Assembly: GCA_016219875.1 (NCBI GenBank)
Contig: JACRJZ010000149.1
Coordinates: 1 to 32,566, forward strand
Source of the DNA: Verrucomicrobiota bacterium
GTDB lineage: Bacteria; Verrucomicrobiota; Verrucomicrobiia; Limisphaerales; JACRJZ01
DNA length: 32,566 bases
Direction of reading: 5' to 3'
A program made the position numbers and the translations under genes. The notes beneath the pieces were generated by a model. It searched no databases and was not told where the DNA came from. It saw only the letters and a list, made by a program, of their open reading frames with translations. Below are positions 1 through 7,960 of this stretch, piece by piece (the first letter of the stretch is position 1; each line of letters starts with the position of its first letter).

Positions 1-61
1 ACGAGGGAGGCCGGACTGCCACCGTGCCCCGGCTTCCTTCGCTTCCAATTTCCAGGGGCAT

Positions 62-134
62 TTGGGTAACACCACTTTTGAGTCAACCGGAGCATTTTCC
101 GGCCTCATCTTGGGTAACACCCCCTTTTGAGTTA
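62..134. repeat. Two-copy short direct repeat
   Basis: Two copies of about 23 nt of the form TTGGGTAACACC..CTTTTGAGT occur at 62-84 and 111-134, separated by about 26 nt. They differ mainly by a small C-run change in the middle. They lie in non-coding DNA just ahead of a hairpin repeat element. Function unknown; they could be remnants of a larger repeat or a pair of binding sites. Confidence 0.6.
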
Positions 135-140
135 CGGCGA

Positions 141-323
141 AGGCTGCCTCAAGCTCGGTTCGGGAGCACTCGTAGCGCAGACTTTCGAGTCTGCCGTAGC
201 GCCGGTTTTCCAACCGGCGAGCGTTGGAAGAAGCCAGCCGGCTGGAAGTTTCACGGCCTTGCCGACTGCAAGTCGGCGCTACGGCAGGTTGAAAACCTGC
301 GCTGCCCGGTGTGCCGGGCGGGA
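141..323. repeat. Mosaic hairpin repeat, copy 1
   Basis: This is a run of short GC-rich hairpins, including CCGGTT-ttcc-AACCGG, a GCCAGCCGGCTGG palindrome, GCCGACT-gca-AGTCGGC and GCAGGTT-gaa-AACCTGC. The middle (about 190-303) is nearly identical to the copy at 1965-2085. The left end (AGGCTGC..GCTCGGTTCGGGAGCACT) matches the start of the copy at 7961. Shuffled shared modules point to a dispersed non-autonomous repeat rather than a gene. Short open frames across it follow the repeat and were not called. Confidence 0.8.
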
Positions 324-511
324 GCTTGATGCAGCCTTGAGATGGGGCAGTTTGCTTCCGCCGCAGGGCGTCTTTGCCGTCGTCCGGCACTTGTGATACT
401 CTCCATCGACGGCCCGGACTGGTGAGCACGCCCAGCGTCCTTCCCCCGACCGGCGAGGGAACGGGGCGCGACTGAACCATCGGCCCCGGCAGCCAACAGC
501 CGTTCTCGGCC
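324..511. other. Non-coding leader upstream of the GltD-like gene
   Basis: No gene was recognised here. A weak promoter-like pair, TTGCCG at 374-379 and TACTCT at 397-402 with a 17-nt spacer, could drive the downstream gene, but the match is poor. There is no clear Shine-Dalgarno sequence ahead of the ATG at 512. Confidence 0.4.
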
Positions 512-1942
512 ATGAAGACTGAAGCAAAGCCCATGCTCGATCCCAAGTTCGCCTGGTGCCAGGTGCCAAAGGCGGAGGCGCCCAAGCGTTCCGCCACCGA
601 GCGGGTCGGCGATTTCTTGGAGATCTACTCCTTCTTGGACGAGGACACCGCCCGGCAGCAGGCGATGCGGTGCATCCAGTGTCCGGAGCCGACCTGCGTG
701 GAGGGCTGCCCGCTAAACAACCGCATCCCAGAGTGGATGGCGCTGACGGCGGAGGGACGCTTCATGGAGGCGGCCCAAGTGCTCCAGGCGACCAGTTGCA
801 TGGAGGAAGTGTTCTCCCGGCTGTGCGCGCATCCGTGCGAAGCGCGCTGCATCCTCGAAGCGCGCGGCGAGGCGGTGGCCATCAACGCCATCGAACGGTT
901 TCTCAATGACTACGCCCACGCGCGCGGCTTGACCGACGTGGCGCTCCCGCCCCTGACCGGCTTCAAGGCCGCCGTGATGAACGCCGGGCCGTGCGGGCTG
1001 AGTTGCGCCTTCGATCTGGCGCGGCACGGCCATGCCATAACGGTCTTCGATCATCGCCCCGAGATCGGCGGCTTGCTGGCGCATGGGATTCCGGCGTTCA
1101 AGATGGAAGCGGATGTCTTGCGCCTCCGGATTGAGATGTTGGAAAAACTGGGCGTGCAATTCCGGCTGGGGGCGAAGCCGGGCCTCGCGCCGAGCTTGAA
1201 GGAACTCCGAGCCAGCTTCGACGCGGTGTTCTTCGGCGCGGCGGTGGGACAGGTCAAGACGCTGGAGGTTCCCGGCGCGGATCTCCGCGGGGTGCATCAG
1301 GGTCTGGCGTTCATCATGCAGAAGAACCTGGGCGCGGCCATCGAAGGCGCGCGCATCGAGGTGAAAGGCCGGCGGGTCGTGGTGCTGGGCGGCGGCGACG
1401 TGGCGATGGACTGCCTGCGGACGGCGTTGCGTGGCGGCGCCCGCGACGTGCTCTGCCTCTACCGGCGGGATGCCGCCCACTTGCCGGCCAACCAATTTGA
1501 GTACGAGAACGCCCGCGAAGAAGGCGCGCGATTCGACTTCCGGGCCAGCCCGGTGGCGTTGCTGGGCGACGAGCAGGGCCGCGTCGCCGGCGTCCGGTGC
1601 GTGCGCAACGCGCTGGCGTCCCCGGAGCCAGACGGACGCCCCAGACCCGTCCCGGAGCCGGGGACAGAGTTCGTCGTGCCGGCAGACGTGGTGCTGGTGG
1701 CCTTGGGGTTTGTCTCCATGCCGTTCCCCACGGATGGAGACCTCGCGGAAGTCCCGCTCACGGCCAGCGGGTTGGTCGTAGTGGACGAGAACCTGATGAC
1801 GCCACTGCCGGGCGTGTTTGCCGGCGGCACACTGGTGCGCGGCGCCGGCGCGTTTCTCGACGCGGTGCGCGACGCCCGGAAGGCGGCCCGCGCCATCGAC
1901 CACTACCTGCTGGGCCGGATGAAGAGGCTGGTGGCGGCGTGA
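512..1942 (+). CDS. gltD: GltD-like NAD(P)H-dependent flavoprotein (glutamate synthase small-subunit family)
   Basis: A 476-residue protein of the GltD/DPYD-N family. In this family the protein takes electrons from NAD(P)H through FAD and passes them over two [4Fe-4S] clusters to a glutamate synthase large subunit. The N-terminal cluster cysteines are visible at C54, C57, C62, C66 and C96, C105, C109, C113. An FAD-binding segment follows at about 150-200 and a second dinucleotide fold (GGGDVAMDC) at about residues 295-305. The FAD glycine motif is unusual: it reads N157-A-G-P-C-G, so the first glycine of GxGxxG is Asn. The length fits the family. No gltB is adjacent. The only FMN glutamate-synthase protein in the window is at 23480-25069 on the other strand, so pairing is inference. 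The start is the first in-frame ATG (M8 at 533 is an alternative) and has no obvious ribosome binding site. Confidence 0.88.
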   Translation: MKTEAKPMLDPKFAWCQVPKAEAPKRSATERVGDFLEIYSFLDEDTARQQAMRCIQCPEPTCVEGCPLNNRIPEWMALTAEGRFMEAAQVLQATSCMEEVFSRLCAHPCEARCILEARGEAVAINAIERFLNDYAHARGLTDVALPPLTGFKAAVMNAGPCGLSCAFDLARHGHAITVFDHRPEIGGLLAHGIPAFKMEADVLRLRIEMLEKLGVQFRLGAKPGLAPSLKELRASFDAVFFGAAVGQVKTLEVPGADLRGVHQGLAFIMQKNLGAAIEGARIEVKGRRVVVLGGGDVAMDCLRTALRGGARDVLCLYRRDAAHLPANQFEYENAREEGARFDFRASPVALLGDEQGRVAGVRCVRNALASPEPDGRPRPVPEPGTEFVVPADVVLVALGFVSMPFPTDGDLAEVPLTASGLVVVDENLMTPLPGVFAGGTLVRGAGAFLDAVRDARKAARAIDHYLLGRMKRLVAA

Positions 1943-1964
1943 AAGTCTTCACGGGTTGGCCCTG

Positions 1965-2085
1965 CCGCCGTAGCGCCGGTTTTCCGACCGGCGAGCGTTG
2001 GAAGAGGCCAGCCGGCTGGAAGTTTCACGGCCTTGCCGACTGCAAGTCGGCGATACGGCAGGCTGGAAAGCCTGCGCTACGGAGG
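1965..2085. repeat. Mosaic hairpin repeat, copy 2
   Basis: It begins CCGCCGTAGCG and ends CGCTACGGAGG, which are inverted repeats of each other with one mismatch. Internal hairpins match copy 1 (190-303) almost base for base. The right end, GCAGGCTGGAAAGCCTGCG, matches the end of the copy at 16616-16780. The flanks (TTGGCCCTG before, GGTGTCCGG after) are shared with the 16616 copy too, so the full repeat unit may be slightly longer. Confidence 0.85.
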
Positions 2086-2273
2086 TGGTGTCCGGTTGTG
2101 CGCGGCTGTTTTCAGCCGCAGCAACGTTCCCCGCAACCGGGACGCAGGAATCTTCCGAGACCTCCTGCTGATTCAGGCTGCTGCGGTTGAGACAACCGCG
2201 CGCCGGTTTGCGGCCGTGACACTCCATCAGTTCAGAGTTGAAATCCGCACTTGGGAGTGCGATGCAGGAGGCC
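2086..2273. other. Intergenic region upstream of the sulfatase gene
   Basis: It contains a 7-bp-stem hairpin at 2102-2119 (GCGGCTG-tttt-CAGCCGC), probably another fragment of the dispersed repeats. No promoter could be called with confidence. The purine-rich stretch CAGGAGG at 2264-2270 lies immediately before the preferred sulfatase start. Confidence 0.45.
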
Positions 2274-3770
2274 ATGAAACACCCGATCGGCGTCTTCTTT
2301 TCCTGGGCCGTGGCGCTCTCGACGCTCCTTTCTTTTGCTCGCGATGGAGTCTGCGCCGCCGTCGCTCCCCGCCGGCCTAACGTCCTCTTCATCGCCATCG
2401 ACGATCTCAACGACTGGGTCGGCTGTCTGGGCGGGCATCCTCAGGCGCGCACGCCGAACCTGGACCGGCTGGCGGCCCGCGGCACCGTGTTCCTCAACGC
2501 GCACGTCCAGTCGCCGCTCTGCAATCCCTCGCGCGCCAGTCTGCTCAGCGGGTTGCGGCCCTCGACCACCGGCATCTACGGCTTGGCGCCGGGCCTCCGC
2601 GACGTGCCCGCGACGCGCGACTGCGTGACCCTGCCGCAACACTTCGCCCGACACGGTTACTTCACGGCGGGTTTCGGAAAGGTGTTTCACGACGGCTCCA
2701 TTCCGCCGCGGTTTCGCACGAACGAGCTTCACGTCTGGGGACCAGCCCCGGGGATGCCGCGCCGGCCCAAAGCGTCGGTAGGGACGCCGGGGATGCATCC
2801 CTTGATGGATTGGGCCGTGTTCCCGGAGGACGACCGCGACCAGGCCGACTGGAAGATCGCCGACGCGGCCATCGCGCAACTGAAGTCGCTGCCTCCGGGC
2901 CGGCCCTTCTTCGTCGCTGTGGGCTTCCGCCTGCCGCACGTGCCGTGCTACGCGTCGCAGAAGTGGTTTGACCAATTCCCGCCGGAAGGCCAAATCGTCC
3001 TGCCGCCGGTCCTGGACAATGATCGCGAGGACGTGCCGTTCTTCGCGTGGTATTTGCACTGGAGCCTGCCGGAGCCGCGGCTGACCTGGCTGCGGAAGTC
3101 CGGCCAGTGGCGTCCGCTCGTGCGCGCGTATCTCGCGAGCACCACGTTCATGGACTCCCAAGTGGGCCGCGTGCTGGACACGCTGGACTCCATCGGCGCG
3201 GCGGAGAACACCGTGGTCGTGCTCTGGTCGGACAACGGCTGGCACCTTGGTGAGAAAGGGATTTCGGGCAAGAACTCGCTTTGGGAACGCTCCACGCGCG
3301 TGCCGCTGATCTTCGCGGGGCAGGGCGTGGCGAAAGGCGCGCGCTGCACGCAACCGGCCGAGTTGCTCGACCTCTATCCCTCGCTGGTGGAATTGTGCGG
3401 GCTGTCGAAGCAGGACGGTCTCGAAGGTCACAGTCTGGGGCCGCAGTTGAAGGACGCGCAGGCCCCGCGCCCCTGGCCGGCGATCACCACGCACAATGCC
3501 GGCAACCACAGCGTCCGCTCCGAGGGCTGGCGCTACACGCGCTACGCCGACGGCTCGGAAGAACTTTACGACCTGCGTCGCGATCCGAATGAGTGGACGA
3601 ACTTGGTGAAGCGAACGGAGTTGGCCGGCGTGGTCCGGGAACACGCCCGCTGGCTTCCCGCGGTGAACACGCCGCCCGCGGCCGGCAGCGCACATCGCGT
3701 CCTGACGCAAACCAACGGCGTGTGGTTTTGGGAAGGCAAAGCCATCCAGCGCGCAGAACTGGAGGAGTAG
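2274..3770 (+). CDS. Exported sulfatase, iduronate-2-sulfatase-like
   Basis: A secreted type I sulfatase of about 498 residues, expected to cleave sulfate esters from sulfated polysaccharides in the periplasm or outside the cell. An N-terminal signal peptide (residues 1-28, ending near VCAA) is followed by the metal-binding AIDDLNDW segment with D43 and D44. The sulfatase signature CNPSR at C83 is the cysteine that is converted to formylglycine. The conserved SDNGWHLGEK block lies near residue 320, and the order of motifs and the length match iduronate-2-sulfatase relatives. Several starts are possible (ATG at 2238, 2262 and 2274). The last gives the best signal peptide and has AGGAG close upstream, though the spacing is short. 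No sulfatase-modifying enzyme is in the window. The true substrate cannot be read from the sequence. Confidence 0.9.
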   Translation: MKHPIGVFFSWAVALSTLLSFARDGVCAAVAPRRPNVLFIAIDDLNDWVGCLGGHPQARTPNLDRLAARGTVFLNAHVQSPLCNPSRASLLSGLRPSTTGIYGLAPGLRDVPATRDCVTLPQHFARHGYFTAGFGKVFHDGSIPPRFRTNELHVWGPAPGMPRRPKASVGTPGMHPLMDWAVFPEDDRDQADWKIADAAIAQLKSLPPGRPFFVAVGFRLPHVPCYASQKWFDQFPPEGQIVLPPVLDNDREDVPFFAWYLHWSLPEPRLTWLRKSGQWRPLVRAYLASTTFMDSQVGRVLDTLDSIGAAENTVVVLWSDNGWHLGEKGISGKNSLWERSTRVPLIFAGQGVAKGARCTQPAELLDLYPSLVELCGLSKQDGLEGHSLGPQLKDAQAPRPWPAITTHNAGNHSVRSEGWRYTRYADGSEELYDLRRDPNEWTNLVKRTELAGVVREHARWLPAVNTPPAAGSAHRVLTQTNGVWFWEGKAIQRAELEE

Positions 3771-3836
3771 CCTCAGGCATCTTGAGCTGTCCGCACGGTT
3801 TTATGGAGGCAAGGAATCGAGATGGAGCGGCGTTCA

Positions 3837-3898
3837 CCGGGTCAGGGGACCCGGCCTACAGGAAAGGCGTGCCTTGTAGGCCCGGTGCCCTCACCGGG
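3837..3898. repeat. Cluster of three tandem hairpins
   Basis: Three perfect short stem-loops follow one another: CCGGGTC-aggg-GACCCGG at 3837-3854 (the loop and right arm share a G run), CCTACA..TGTAGG at 3855-3880, and CCCGGTG-ccct-CACCGGG at 3881-3898. The cluster sits between two convergent genes. There is no T-run, so it is more likely a dispersed repeat than a terminator, though it could still act as a transcription or RNA-decay boundary. Confidence 0.7.
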
Positions 3899-4048
3899 CG
3901 GACCACGTCATTTCCACGGAACTAGGAGTTCTGAGACTCGTCCAGCCGGGCGATCCAGCCATCCCATTCCTTCCTGAATCCGATGGTCACGGCCCAGCCA
4001 AGTTCTTCCCGGCAGACCTTGTCGCATCCGCGGGCGCACTGGGACGCC

Positions 4049-5266
4049 TCACGGAAGCTGGCCCCAAAACCGTCCGGCATCGGCCCATAGCGCGACGGCG
4101 CATTGCTCGATGAAGAAGAAATCGCCCTTGCCGTGCGGCACATCGACGAAGGAAAGGACCTGTCCCGCGGGCAATTGCTCCACGAAGACGGCGCCATCGA
4201 AGAGCGCGCGGCGGAAGTGCAGCGGGTTGGTGTAATTCTCCCCGCCGATCATCCGCTCGCCGAACGCGAGATACCACGCGTTCCGCGCCTCGCAGAACGA
4301 TTGCAGATGGGCCGCGCCGCAGCCGTCCGTGAGCCGGGCCAGGGCATCGCCGACTTCCGGCGTGAGCGAGCAAAAGCGCGTCAGCTTGGAGACGTGCAGG
4401 TGTTTGGTGGAGGAATTGGTCTTGTCGAGAAGCTTCGGATTCACGCGCTCCAGATTCACCCGCAGTTCCAGCAACTGGGCCAGCCGCCTTGTCGCTTTCA
4501 CCCGCGCTGCGTGGTCGCGGTTGAGCAGGGCCAGGCGGGCAAAGCCAACGAGGCCGGCGAGGTCGCCGTTGAGCCGCTCGGCTTCGTCGTTGGCGTAGTC
4601 ACGTTTGGCGATGTCAAATCGATAGTCCGCCTCCAGCATTGGCTTCACCCGCGCCTGCACCGCCGGCCAATGGGACCGGGCCGCGACGGCGTCGCCAGCC
4701 AGATGGCAGTAGGCCCAGAAGGCGTAAGTCCCCAACGCGCTCTTCGCCTGGCCGCGCCCGCGGAGGCGGAGGGACGGCGGCACGTCGTACGACTCGCGCG
4801 GCCGGCCCGTCTGGCGATCGAAGCCGTCCAGCGTGTAGGGCGGCCACTTCACCAGTTCGGCGGCGAGGAAGGCTTTCGTCCTCTCCGCCGTCGGCTTGGA
4901 GAGAGAGGGCAACGCCAGCGAAAGCGCGACGAACATTTCGTCCGGGTGATCGAAATAAACTTCGTAGCCGCTGATGCCCAGCGTGTGATGGAACGGCATC
5001 CAGGGCCAGCCGGCGAGGAACTCGGTGACGTGGGCCTCCAGCTTGCGCGCGACGCGCTGGGCCTCGGCAGAGGCGGCGGGCTTCGTGAAATCGGGCAACC
5101 GCTCGACCAACCGGGCAGCCTCGGCTTCGGCGATCTGGATCGGGGCCGCCATGCGGCCGGCGCCGGTATCTTCGATGACGTTTTGCCCGGCGCCGGGGAA
5201 AGCGAGGGAGAATGCGACCGACGCGGCGAGCAGTCGGAGGCCAAACGCAGCGAAGGCGGACATCAT
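4049..5266 (-). CDS. Unrecognised exported protein, probable 3' frameshift
   Basis: Family not recognised. The 405-residue product starts with a hydrophobic export signal (MMSAFAAFGLRLLAASVAFS..) and is then alanine-rich and largely helical-looking, with many Trp and Tyr residues, which suggests a helical barrel or solenoid. The start at 5266 is supported by GGAGG eight bases upstream, and the gene begins 2 bp after the stop of the PQQ-like gene, so the two are probably co-transcribed. Near the 3' end this frame stops at 4049, but the next frame continues with strongly GC-biased third positions to a stop at 3922 and reads like a natural C-terminus. Removing one base in the TTTTGGGG run near 4065 would join them. 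Either a sequencing error or a real frameshift could explain this. Confidence 0.72.
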   Translation of the reverse strand: MMSAFAAFGLRLLAASVAFSLAFPGAGQNVIEDTGAGRMAAPIQIAEAEAARLVERLPDFTKPAASAEAQRVARKLEAHVTEFLAGWPWMPFHHTLGISGYEVYFDHPDEMFVALSLALPSLSKPTAERTKAFLAAELVKWPPYTLDGFDRQTGRPRESYDVPPSLRLRGRGQAKSALGTYAFWAYCHLAGDAVAARSHWPAVQARVKPMLEADYRFDIAKRDYANDEAERLNGDLAGLVGFARLALLNRDHAARVKATRRLAQLLELRVNLERVNPKLLDKTNSSTKHLHVSKLTRFCSLTPEVGDALARLTDGCGAAHLQSFCEARNAWYLAFGERMIGGENYTNPLHFRRALFDGAVFVEQLPAGQVLSFVDVPHGKGDFFFIEQCAVALWADAGRFWGQLP

Positions 5267-5268
5267 GT

Positions 5269-6813
5269 TCAATTCCTCCCAGGTTGGTTTTCCAGCGCCG
5301 GCTGGCCTTCGAGACAAATCACCTGCGAGCCGACGGGGAAGAAGACCTTGTTTCCCGCGACGGACACGATGGCCCGCGCCGGGCCGTGCCATTCGTTGAC
5401 GAGGCCGTAGGGTTGGCCGGCGGCCCGGGCACGCTCGTAGCCGCCGCTGTTCTCCCAACCGAAATTCCCCGCGCCGTAAAAGCCGCCGTAAGTGTCGCGC
5501 TTGCCGTAGAGGCTGGCCGTGAGCCGGGTCTGGAAGTTGAACGAGCCGATGAAGCCTTGATGATTGCAGAGCAGCAGGTCTGGCGAGCAAGAGAGCGTCT
5601 GCGTCTCGTCGCCGATGTAGTTGAACGTCATCCACGGCATGTCTTTCGCGCCGGGAGGGCGGGCCGGCTCCTTCGACGGGTAGCCGTGTTCGAGCAAAGC
5701 CACGCGACCGGTCCTGAGATCGAGCCGGCCAAAGCCGGTGAAAGGCCGCACTTCGCCCCCGCCATCCCAGGTGCCGTAAGCCGAGCGGACTTGAGTGAAG
5801 ACCTCGCCGGTGCGCGGGTTGAAGCACGGCGGCGTGAGCGGATTGTGCAGCCCGCCGGTGTAGAGGATCGGCGCGATCCACGGCTCCGTGCCGTCTTCGA
5901 GACGGAACGCGTAAAAGGTCTGCTCCGCCGGATGCGCCTTGAGGAACTCGACGATGAAGTCCTGCTCCTTTTCCACGTCGTCCTTCGTGCCGGGAATGTA
6001 GCGCGGGTCTTTCCCGGTGAAGCCGGTCCGCTGGACAAGCCTTTGCTGATGTTCCGTCAGGATCGTGTGGAAGTCCTTCACGGGCGTCGTGGTGATCAGC
6101 GCCAAGCCGCGGGCGATGACCGGGAAGTAATCACGCACGCTCAGGCCGGCGAGTTGGCGGGACTTCCAGACGAGCGCGCCGTCGGCCACGTTCAGGCAAT
6201 AGACGTGCATGTCTTCCGAGGCGAACACAACGCGCCGGCCGTCTTCACTGATGGACGCCGTGGTGAGGATGCGGTCGCCGGTCTGAAACCGCCAGACGGG
6301 TTGGCCGCTCGCCGCTGCGACCGCGTGGAATAGCCCGTCGCGCGCGCCGAACAGCACCAGCCCCTTGAAGGCGCAAGGCGAAACCCAGATGCCTTCGCCG
6401 GCCTCGAAGGTCCAATTCGTTTTTCCCGTGGCGGCGTCGAGCGCGTAGAGCTTCCGGTCCATCGAGCCGAAGAAGAGCGTGCCGTTCGCCAGGGCGGGCG
6501 AGTGGCCGATGGGGCCGCCGGTGGCGACGCTCCACTTCTCCGCGCCAGTGTTTGCGTCCCACGCCACCATGCGCCCGGCGTAGGTGCCCAGGAAAGCGAG
6601 GCCGCCGCCCACGATGACTTCGGCGCGCGGGCCGGTGAGTTCTCGCCAGAGTTCCTGACGCCAGGCCAGCTTGAGCGGCCCTTGGGGAAAGGCCGGGTAA
6701 AAGCCGTGGCGCTGGAGGTTGCCGTGGAGCGTGGGCCAGGAAGCGGAAGAGTCGGCAGCGGACCCGCGCCCGCAGCACGCTGCAAGGAGGAGGATCAGCG
6801 TCAAAGCTTTCAT
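5269..6813 (-). CDS. Exported PQQ-like beta-propeller repeat protein
   Basis: A 514-residue protein with a signal peptide at residues 1-20 that contains LAAC, a possible lipobox, followed by a beta-propeller built from PQQ-like repeats. The repeats are visible as blocks of the type GxLYALDAATGKxxWxF, for example around residues 80-240 (GRMVAWDANTGAEKW, RKLYALDAATGKTNW, FHAVAAASGQPVW, MHVYCLNVADGALVW). Such proteins are usually structural or outer-membrane assembly propellers or cofactor-free relatives of quinoprotein dehydrogenases. No catalytic PQQ residues can be assigned here. The start at 6813 was chosen for the signal peptide and AAGGA four bases upstream. It lies directly upstream of, and probably in one operon with, the unrecognised exported protein ending at 4049. 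Confidence 0.85.
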   Translation of the reverse strand: MKALTLILLLAACCGRGSAADSSASWPTLHGNLQRHGFYPAFPQGPLKLAWRQELWRELTGPRAEVIVGGGLAFLGTYAGRMVAWDANTGAEKWSVATGGPIGHSPALANGTLFFGSMDRKLYALDAATGKTNWTFEAGEGIWVSPCAFKGLVLFGARDGLFHAVAAASGQPVWRFQTGDRILTTASISEDGRRVVFASEDMHVYCLNVADGALVWKSRQLAGLSVRDYFPVIARGLALITTTPVKDFHTILTEHQQRLVQRTGFTGKDPRYIPGTKDDVEKEQDFIVEFLKAHPAEQTFYAFRLEDGTEPWIAPILYTGGLHNPLTPPCFNPRTGEVFTQVRSAYGTWDGGGEVRPFTGFGRLDLRTGRVALLEHGYPSKEPARPPGAKDMPWMTFNYIGDETQTLSCSPDLLLCNHQGFIGSFNFQTRLTASLYGKRDTYGGFYGAGNFGWENSGGYERARAAGQPYGLVNEWHGPARAIVSVAGNKVFFPVGSQVICLEGQPALENQPGRN

Positions 6814-6874
6814 TCGGTCCTTCACGGCTTTCCGGCCAGGGTGCGCCGGCGCTGCGCCGGCCAAAGGAACCATG

Positions 6875-7011
6875 CCCTCACCCCGGCCCTCTCCCATCCG
6901 ATGGGAGAGGGAGGAGTTGATTCGGCGTTTTGACGCAGGAGGCGTTGGTTCATGGCGACCGCGTGCCGCGCGTTCCCTCTCCCGTCGGACGGGAGAGGGC
7001 GAGGGTGAGGG
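6875..7011. repeat. Short element with 21-bp terminal inverted repeats
   Basis: The left end (6875-6895) and right end (6991-7011) are inverted repeats of 21 bp with two mismatches, built on CCCTCACC..CCCTCTCCC. Internal hairpins include CTCCCATC-cg-ATGGGAG near 6891-6907 and CCCTCTCCCGTC..GACGGGAGAGGG near 6975-6999. No open frame in it looks coding. This is typical of a small non-autonomous, MITE- or REP-like element. It lies between the NYN gene and the propeller gene, so it sits in the leader region of the latter. Confidence 0.75.
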
Positions 7012-7086
7012 TTTGGCTTTCTGATCGGGAGCCTGCCCTCACTCCCGTCACTCGCGCGGGTTCCCCGAAATGCCGTGAGGGACGTT

Positions 7087-7890
7087 TCATTCCACCGCGC
7101 GCACCGTGTAGCCGCCGGACTTCTCATCGGCCTCCAGCTTCAGCAAGCCGCGTTTCTCCGCTTCCCGCAGCAGGTCGTTGAACGAGCGGAATCCGTGGGC
7201 GCGCTCGTTGAAGCCCGGATGGCGGCGCTTGATCGCTTCCTTGATCATGGAACCCCAGATCAGGTCGCCCTCGTCCCGCTCCTCGGCGATGGCTTCCAAG
7301 GTTTGCATGACCAGCTCCAGCCCCTTCTCGGGTGCCAGCGCCTTGTCTTCGTTTTCGGCCGATTTGGCCGGCGCCGGGGTGGCGGTGCCGCGCGGTGACT
7401 TCTTGGCCGGCCGCGCGCGGACGAGGTCGTCGTAATACAGGAACTCGTCGCAGTTGTTGATGAACAGATCGGAACTGGACCGCTTCACGCCCACGCCGAT
7501 GACGGTCTTGGCGTTCTCGCGCAACTTGCTCACGAGCGGCGAGAAGTCGGAATCGCCGCTGATGATGGCGAAAGTATCGACGTGGCTCTTGGTGTAACAG
7601 AGGTCAAGCGCGTCCACGACCATGCGGATGTCGGCAGAGTTCTTGCCGGACTGCCGGACGTGCGGGATTTCGATGAGTTCAAACGCCGCCTCGTGCAGGT
7701 CGCGTTTGAAGGTCTTGTAGCGGTCGAAGTCGCAGTACGCTTTCTTGACCACGATGTGCCCCTTGAGCAAGAGGCGCTCGAGGACTTTCTGGATGTCGAA
7801 CTGCGGGTAATGGGCATCGAGGGCGCCCAGCGCGATGTTCTCCAGGTCGAGGAACACCGCCAGGGTCGCGTCACTTTTGTGGGCGTTCAT
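7087..7890 (-). CDS. NYN-domain ribonuclease-like protein with C-terminal OST-HTH/LOTUS domain
   Basis: A 267-residue cytoplasmic protein. Residues 8-155 form a NYN (PIN-like, LabA/DUF88) domain. The acidic metal-site candidates are D15, E17 and N18 (LDLEN), D87 (NSADIRMVVDAL) and D113/D115 (ISGDSDFSPLV). A flexible Ala/Pro/Lys linker covers about 160-190. Residues 195-265 resemble an OST-HTH/LOTUS RNA-binding domain (GSMIKEAIKRRHPGF..FRSFNDLLREAEKRGLL). The architecture suggests an RNA-binding nuclease or RNA regulator. The intact acidic set suggests catalytic competence, but the substrate is unknown. The start at 7890 matches the family N-terminus; there is no clear Shine-Dalgarno sequence. 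The gene stands alone, bounded by repeat elements on both sides. Confidence 0.9.
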   Translation of the reverse strand: MNAHKSDATLAVFLDLENIALGALDAHYPQFDIQKVLERLLLKGHIVVKKAYCDFDRYKTFKRDLHEAAFELIEIPHVRQSGKNSADIRMVVDALDLCYTKSHVDTFAIISGDSDFSPLVSKLRENAKTVIGVGVKRSSSDLFINNCDEFLYYDDLVRARPAKKSPRGTATPAPAKSAENEDKALAPEKGLELVMQTLEAIAEERDEGDLIWGSMIKEAIKRRHPGFNERAHGFRSFNDLLREAEKRGLLKLEADEKSGGYTVRAVE

Positions 7891-7960
7891 AACGTCGGGG
7901 CGACTCTACGCCAAGCGGGGCCGCTGCCCAGCGCAAAACGCGGGAGAAGTGCCGGCGCCG

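Noticed and set aside
141..323. Tandem hairpins as a CRISPR array or tRNA-like gene
   Set aside because: Units differ in sequence, there are no regular spacers, and no cloverleaf with anticodon arm can be drawn.
3837..3898. Hairpin cluster as a bidirectional intrinsic terminator
   Set aside because: No T-run follows any of the stems on either strand.
4103..5410. Long plus-strand open frame across the unrecognised exported gene
   Set aside because: Composition is Arg/Gly/Ala-rich and without motifs; the minus-strand frame has a signal peptide, Shine-Dalgarno sequence and operon spacing.
5269..6813. PQQ-dependent alcohol dehydrogenase
   Set aside because: Only generic propeller repeats are seen; the disulfide, calcium and catalytic Asp motifs of quinoprotein dehydrogenases were not recognised.
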